Positions 57,974-61,697 of a stretch of DNA of 61,697 nt are shown here, one piece after another. Each line of letters begins with the position of its first letter. Position 1 is the stretch's first letter. The DNA comes from Marinospirillum sp. (GTDB lineage: Bacteria > Pseudomonadota > Gammaproteobacteria > Pseudomonadales > Halomonadaceae), in the NCBI GenBank assembly GCA_007119985.1, contig SKOQ01000063.1, forward strand, positions 1 to 61,697, given 5' to 3'. The position numbers were made by a program, and so were the translations under genes. The notes beneath the pieces were generated by a model, which had not been told where the DNA came from, did not search any database, and saw only the letters and a list, made by a program, of their open reading frames with translations.

Positions 57974-60364
57974 TTGAGTGCAACAGCGATGAATAATGCG
58001 CATATCCTTTGGTTTGATCACCTCGGTATGCAAGATGTCGAACGTGTCGGTGGGAAAAATGCCTCTTTAGGCGAGATGATCAGCCATCTTTCCGCTGTTG
58101 GTGTTCAGGTGCCCGGTGGATTTGCCACCACGGCCCAAGCCTATCGTGATTTTTTACAACATGATGGCTTAGCTGAACGCATCAATCAGGCTTTAACCCA
58201 GCTTGATGTGGAGGATGTCAAAGCGTTGGCCAGCACTGGCGCCCAGATTCGCCGCTGGATTATCGAGACACCCTTTCCGCAAGAACTTGAAGCGGCCCTC
58301 GCCGAGGCCTATGCCGAGCTTGAGCGCCTGTATCCTGATCTCAAAGTCGCCGTGCGCTCCTCAGCCACCGCAGAAGACCTGCCCGATGCCTCCTTTGCCG
58401 GTCAACAAGAAACCTTCCTCAATATCCAAGGGCTGGCGCAAGTCAAGCAGGCCGTACATGAGGTTTTTGCCTCTTTGTTTAATGATCGTGCCATCTCCTA
58501 TCGTGTTCATCAGGGTTTTGATCATGCTCAGGTCGCGCTGTCGGCCGGCATCCAAAAGATGGTGCGCTCAGAAACCGGTGCCGCTGGGGTGATGTTTACC
58601 CTCGATACTGAATCGGGTTTTCGTGATGCGGTGTTTGTGACCAGTGCCTATGGCTTGGGTGAAACCGTGGTGCAAGGGGCTGTCAACCCGGATGAGTTCT
58701 ATGTCCACAAACCCACGCTGGAGGCTGGTCGTCCTGCTATTTTACGTCGCAATCTTGGCAGCAAACTGATCAAAATGATCTATGGAGATTCGACCAGTGC
58801 CGGCCATTCGGTCAAAACGGTTGAAGTTCCACTGGCCGAGCGGCAGCGTTTCTCGCTCAGTGATGACGAAATCATGCAGCTGGCGCGTCAGGCCATGATT
58901 ATCGAGCAGCACTACCAGCGTCCGATGGATATTGAATGGGCGAAGGATGGTGATGATGGTCAGCTATATATTGTTCAGGCGCGTCCTGAAACTGTCAAAA
59001 GCCGCGATGCCAGCAATGTGATGGAGCGCTTTTTGCTCAAGGAGCAAGGGCAGGTACTCGTGGAAGGCCGTGCCATCGGTCAGCGTATAGGTGCGGGCAA
59101 GGTGCGCATTGTGGCTGGCCCCCATGAGATGGATAAGGTGGAAGCGGGCGATGTGCTGGTCACCGATATGACTGATCCAGATTGGGAGCCGGTGATGAAA
59201 AAGGCTTCGGCCATCGTGACCAATCGCGGTGGTCGTACCTGCCATGCGGCGATTATTGCACGTGAGCTGGGTATTCCTGCGGTGGTTGGCTGTGGTGATG
59301 CCACCGAAGTGCTCGAAGAGGGTCGCCCCGTGACCGTCTCCTGCGCCGAAGGCGATACTGGATTTATCTATGATGGTATTCTCGATTACGAACTGTTGAC
59401 CAATAGCATCGAGGCCATGCCGCAACTGCCTTTCAAAATCATGATGAATGTCGGCAATCCAGATCGTGCCTTTGGTTTTGCAGCCCTCCCCAATGAGGGG
59501 GTTGGTCTGGCACGGCTTGAATTTATCATCAATCGCATGATTGGCGTGCATCCTAAAGCGCTGCTCGAATTCGATAGCCTGCCGAGTGATTTGCAAAAAA
59601 CCATCTCGGCCCGCATTCAGGGTTATCAGGGGCCAGTGGATTTCTATGTCGAGAAGCTGGTTGAGGGGATTGCCAGTCTCGCGGCGGCCTTCTGGCCCAA
59701 GCGCGTCATCGTGCGCCTGTCTGATTTTAAATCCAACGAATATGAGAACCTGATCGGCGGTAAGCTTTATGAGCCAGCAGAAGAAAACCCGATGCTGGGC
59801 TTTCGTGGCGCTTCGCGCTATATCTCAGAGAAGTTCCAGGATTGCTTTGAGCTTGAATGTCGCGCCCTGAAGAAGGTGCGTGATGTGATGGGGCTCAATA
59901 ATGTCGAGATCATGGTGCCTTTTGTACGCACTGTCGGCGAAGCCAAGGGCGTCTCTGAACTGCTTGAAGCCAAGGGGCTGGTGCGTGGCGAAAACGGCCT
60001 GAAGCTGATTATGATGTGTGAGCTGCCCGCCAATGCCTTACTGGCAGAAGAGTTCCTAGAATACTTTGATGGCTTCTCGATTGGCTCGAACGATCTGACG
60101 CAGCTCACGCTCGGTTTAGATCGCGATTCGGGCATCGTGGCGCATTTGTTTGATGAGCGGAATCCCGCCGTGAAGCGTCTGTTGTCGATGGCGATTCAAG
60201 CCTGTAAAAAACAAGGCAAGTATGTTGGCATATGCGGTCAAGGCCCCTCAGACCATCCCGATCTAGCGCGCTGGTTGATGGAGCAGGGGATCGACTCTGT
60301 CTCTTTGAACCCAGATGCCGTGCTGGACACCTGGTTTAACTTGGCGAATGATGCAGCTGAATAG
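57974..60364 (+). CDS. ppsA: Phosphoenolpyruvate synthase
   Basis: About 796 residues. ATP-dependent conversion of pyruvate to PEP for gluconeogenesis. Nucleotide-binding segments include GGKNASLGEMISHLSAVGVQ and VAVRSSATAEDLPDASFAGQ. The phospho-His is in NRGGRTCHAAIIARELGIPA near residue 424, with Thr next to the target. The C-terminal PEP/pyruvate domain has MMCELPANALLAEEFLEYFD and ICGQGPSDHPDL. The TTG at 57974 has GGGAGACAGG with good spacing; the ATG at 57989 is the alternative. Confidence 0.96.
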   Translation: MSATAMNNAHILWFDHLGMQDVERVGGKNASLGEMISHLSAVGVQVPGGFATTAQAYRDFLQHDGLAERINQALTQLDVEDVKALASTGAQIRRWIIETPFPQELEAALAEAYAELERLYPDLKVAVRSSATAEDLPDASFAGQQETFLNIQGLAQVKQAVHEVFASLFNDRAISYRVHQGFDHAQVALSAGIQKMVRSETGAAGVMFTLDTESGFRDAVFVTSAYGLGETVVQGAVNPDEFYVHKPTLEAGRPAILRRNLGSKLIKMIYGDSTSAGHSVKTVEVPLAERQRFSLSDDEIMQLARQAMIIEQHYQRPMDIEWAKDGDDGQLYIVQARPETVKSRDASNVMERFLLKEQGQVLVEGRAIGQRIGAGKVRIVAGPHEMDKVEAGDVLVTDMTDPDWEPVMKKASAIVTNRGGRTCHAAIIARELGIPAVVGCGDATEVLEEGRPVTVSCAEGDTGFIYDGILDYELLTNSIEAMPQLPFKIMMNVGNPDRAFGFAALPNEGVGLARLEFIINRMIGVHPKALLEFDSLPSDLQKTISARIQGYQGPVDFYVEKLVEGIASLAAAFWPKRVIVRLSDFKSNEYENLIGGKLYEPAEENPMLGFRGASRYISEKFQDCFELECRALKKVRDVMGLNNVEIMVPFVRTVGEAKGVSELLEAKGLVRGENGLKLIMMCELPANALLAEEFLEYFDGFSIGSNDLTQLTLGLDRDSGIVAHLFDERNPAVKRLLSMAIQACKKQGKYVGICGQGPSDHPDLARWLMEQGIDSVSLNPDAVLDTWFNLANDAAE

Positions 60365-60419
60365 AGATAAAAAGTGGCTTGAGCCTTGTTCTATTCTTTA
60401 TCCAATGAAGGAGTTTGAT

Positions 60420-60911
60420 ATGCACTATGTAACGCCGGATTTATGCGATGCCTACCCAGATCTTGTTGAAGTCGTTGAGCCCCTGTTTAGCAACCTCGGT
60501 GGCCGTGGCTCTTTTGGTGGCGAGATCGTCACCATCAAGTGCTTTGAAGACAACTCGCTGGTCAAAGAAGAAGTTGAAAAGCCAGGTGAAGGCAAGGTCA
60601 TGGTCGTCGATGCTGGTGGTTCTTTCCGCTGCGCGATGCTTGGCGATATGCTGGCAGAGAAGGCCGTGCAAAACGGCTGGGAAGGCGTGATCATGTATGG
60701 CTGCATCCGTGATGTGGATGTGATCGCAGATCTGGATCTGGGTGTGCAAGCACTGGGCACTCATCCTAAAAAATCAGAGAAAAAAGGCGTAGGCGAATAT
60801 CAGATTGCCGTGTCTTTTGGTGGCGTCACCTTTGTTCCAGGCGATTACCTCTATGCGGATAACAACGGCATCATCGTTTCTCCCGAACCTTTAGCCATGC
60901 CGCAGGACTAA
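60420..60911 (+). CDS. rraA: Ribonuclease E activity regulator RraA
   Basis: 163 residues from the ATG at 60420, with AAGGAG upstream. Sequence features FSNLGGRGSFGGEIVTIKCF, MVVDAGGSFRCAMLGDMLAE and YGCIRDVDVIADLDLGVQAL match the RraA trimer family. It inhibits RNase E by binding its C-terminal scaffold. Placement after ppsA is common in this group. A terminator follows. Confidence 0.95.
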   Translation: MHYVTPDLCDAYPDLVEVVEPLFSNLGGRGSFGGEIVTIKCFEDNSLVKEEVEKPGEGKVMVVDAGGSFRCAMLGDMLAEKAVQNGWEGVIMYGCIRDVDVIADLDLGVQALGTHPKKSEKKGVGEYQIAVSFGGVTFVPGDYLYADNNGIIVSPEPLAMPQD

Positions 60912-60940
60912 GCGCTGCGCTGCGTGCAACTGCATCACAA

Positions 60941-60969
60941 CAAAGGCCTTGCGGGGCCTTTGTTTTTTT
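60941..60969 (+). terminator. Intrinsic terminator after rraA
   Basis: CAAAGGCC (60941-60948) pairs perfectly with GGCCTTTG (60955-60962) around a 6-base loop, followed by seven T. Confidence 0.93.
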
Positions 60970-60998
60970 CACCTCGCTTGATTGAAGAGAAGAGACCC

Positions 60999-61598
60999 AT
61001 GCTCCAACGGCTGACCCATTTGACCCTCGCCTCGGCCTCGCCCCGTCGCCAGCAGCTTTTACTCCAGTTGCAACCCGCGCTGCAGTTGATGATTCAACCC
61101 GCAGAGATAGATGAAAGCCTAATCGAAGGTGAAGCGGCCAGTATCCGTGTGTTGCGTCTTGCTCAAGCCAAGGCCGAAGCCAGCTGGCAGCGCCTGACTC
61201 CAGATCAACAAGCTTGGCCGCTTCTTGCCGCCGATACAGAAGTGGTGCTCGATGGACAGGCCCTGAGTAAGCCTGCCAGTCCAGAAGAAGCGACTAGCTT
61301 TCTGACGCGCCTTGCTGGGCGCGAGCATCAAGTACAAACCTCCGTGGTGCTCAAAACAGCCCAGCAGACGAGCCACTGTCTTGTCACCACGCAGGTCAAG
61401 ATGCGAGCCCTTGACCCAGCTGAAATAGAAGCCTATATCGCGACGCAGGAGTATCAAGACAAGGCAGGAGGCTACGCAATCCAAGGTCAGGCGGCTGCTT
61501 TTATCGAGCAGATTCAGGGTAGCTATACCAATGTCGTTGGTCTGCCGCTCGAAGCTGTCTACCAGTTGCTGACGCATCACGGATATACCGTTATCTAA
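60999..61598 (+). CDS. maf: Maf/Ham1-type nucleotide pyrophosphatase, YhdE-like
   Basis: 199 residues. Maf signature LASASPRRQQLLLQL at residues 9-23. AADTEVVLDGQALSKPAS carries the catalytic Asp, and DKAGGYAIQGQAAAFIEQI then GSYTNVVGLPLEAVYQLL are the C-terminal blocks. Residue pattern favours the dTTP/UTP pyrophosphatase (YhdE) branch over YceF. It prevents non-canonical nucleotides and can delay septation when overproduced. The ATG at 60999 is preceded by GAAGAGAAGAG. Confidence 0.93.
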   Translation: MLQRLTHLTLASASPRRQQLLLQLQPALQLMIQPAEIDESLIEGEAASIRVLRLAQAKAEASWQRLTPDQQAWPLLAADTEVVLDGQALSKPASPEEATSFLTRLAGREHQVQTSVVLKTAQQTSHCLVTTQVKMRALDPAEIEAYIATQEYQDKAGGYAIQGQAAAFIEQIQGSYTNVVGLPLEAVYQLLTHHGYTVI

Positions 61599-61656
61599 TT
61601 TGTTCGCCCCTGATCTCGATACAATCTGTCGCAGGAGAGGGGCTTGGGAGTCAAGC

Positions 61657-61697
61657 ATGGCATGGACTTTGGCTGAACCAGTCACGAGTCATTTGGA
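61657..61697 (+). CDS. Start of a gene cut by the window end
   Basis: ATG at 61657 with GGGAG 6 bases upstream; 13 codons are visible (MAWTLAEPVTSHL). Too short to identify. After maf one often finds rng (RNase G), but the residues do not confirm that. Confidence 0.4.
   Translation, partial: MAWTLAEPVTSHL

Noticed and set aside
1..61697. CRISPR arrays, insertion sequences, prophage, integrons, toxin-antitoxin pairs, tRNA or rRNA genes
   Set aside because: None seen: no regularly spaced repeats, no transposase or integrase, no cloverleaf noticed, and gene content is housekeeping throughout.

Overview
The window reads as core chromosome of a free-living, motile, aerobic gammaproteobacterium of moderate GC, most like the Oceanospirillales/Pseudomonadales. 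The reasons are Mqo, ETF with ETF-ubiquinone oxidoreductase, a PpsR/PpsA pair, HypT-like and FmdB proteins, and a block (fabD-fabG-acpP-fabF-pabC-mltG-tmk-holB-pilZ-tatD-tetR-DUF1285 ... ETF-QO/etfBA) that follows Pseudomonas gene order as I remember it. I see no transposase, integrase, phage gene, CRISPR array, rRNA or tRNA. The assignment to a group is inference.

Layout. 1-4058: partial mqo, a PRPP-synthetase-like gene and an EAL phosphodiesterase, all on the minus strand. 4059-6995: a YebC-family gene, then a tightly coupled purU-lrgA-lrgB operon with two in-frame short tandem repeats. 7015-9187: ubiG, a COG3650/META lipoprotein and gph/mupP (minus). 9420-14550: LEA14-like protein, cation exchanger, thioesterase, cmk, rpsA. 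14596-20418: a catalytically degenerate HD-GYP protein divergent from an EAL-HDOD protein, a uspA-tusA pair, a small membrane protein behind a 37-bp palindrome, and a chemoreceptor with a C-terminal sensor. 20489-23910: gdhA, hisC, rsuA. 24004-36457: fatty-acid synthesis, cell-wall and replication operon ending in a DUF1285-helicase pair. 36496-41579: trmH-like, ppnP, and the divergent ETF-QO / etfBA genes. 41705-45818: a second degenerate HD-GYP paralogue and a diguanylate cyclase with a periplasmic CXXCH motif. 45957-51264: proS, acuI-like, M23 peptidase, HypT-like regulator. 51435-55768: fmdB, aspS, ruvC, TRIC channel, ruvA (no ruvB). 55789-61697: iron alcohol dehydrogenase, ppsR/ppsA, rraA, maf, and the first codons of one more gene.

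Themes. Cyclic-di-GMP proteins are frequent: EAL, EAL-HDOD, GGDEF, two HD-GYP relatives that lack the HD pair, and the non-canonical PilZ. Lipid metabolism forms a second theme. Two inverted repeats of the form AAAC-N4-GTTT, like PsrA boxes, lie upstream of fabD and inside the predicted ETF-QO promoter, which suggests one fatty-acid-responsive regulator may touch both synthesis and electron transfer from beta-oxidation.

I did not find an obviously new multi-gene system. The best leads are the paired degenerate HD-GYP family, the haem-type diguanylate cyclase, the two PsrA-like sites, the 37-bp palindrome and the repeat-bearing purU-lrgAB operon. All start sites were chosen by eye from Shine-Dalgarno spacing and family length.
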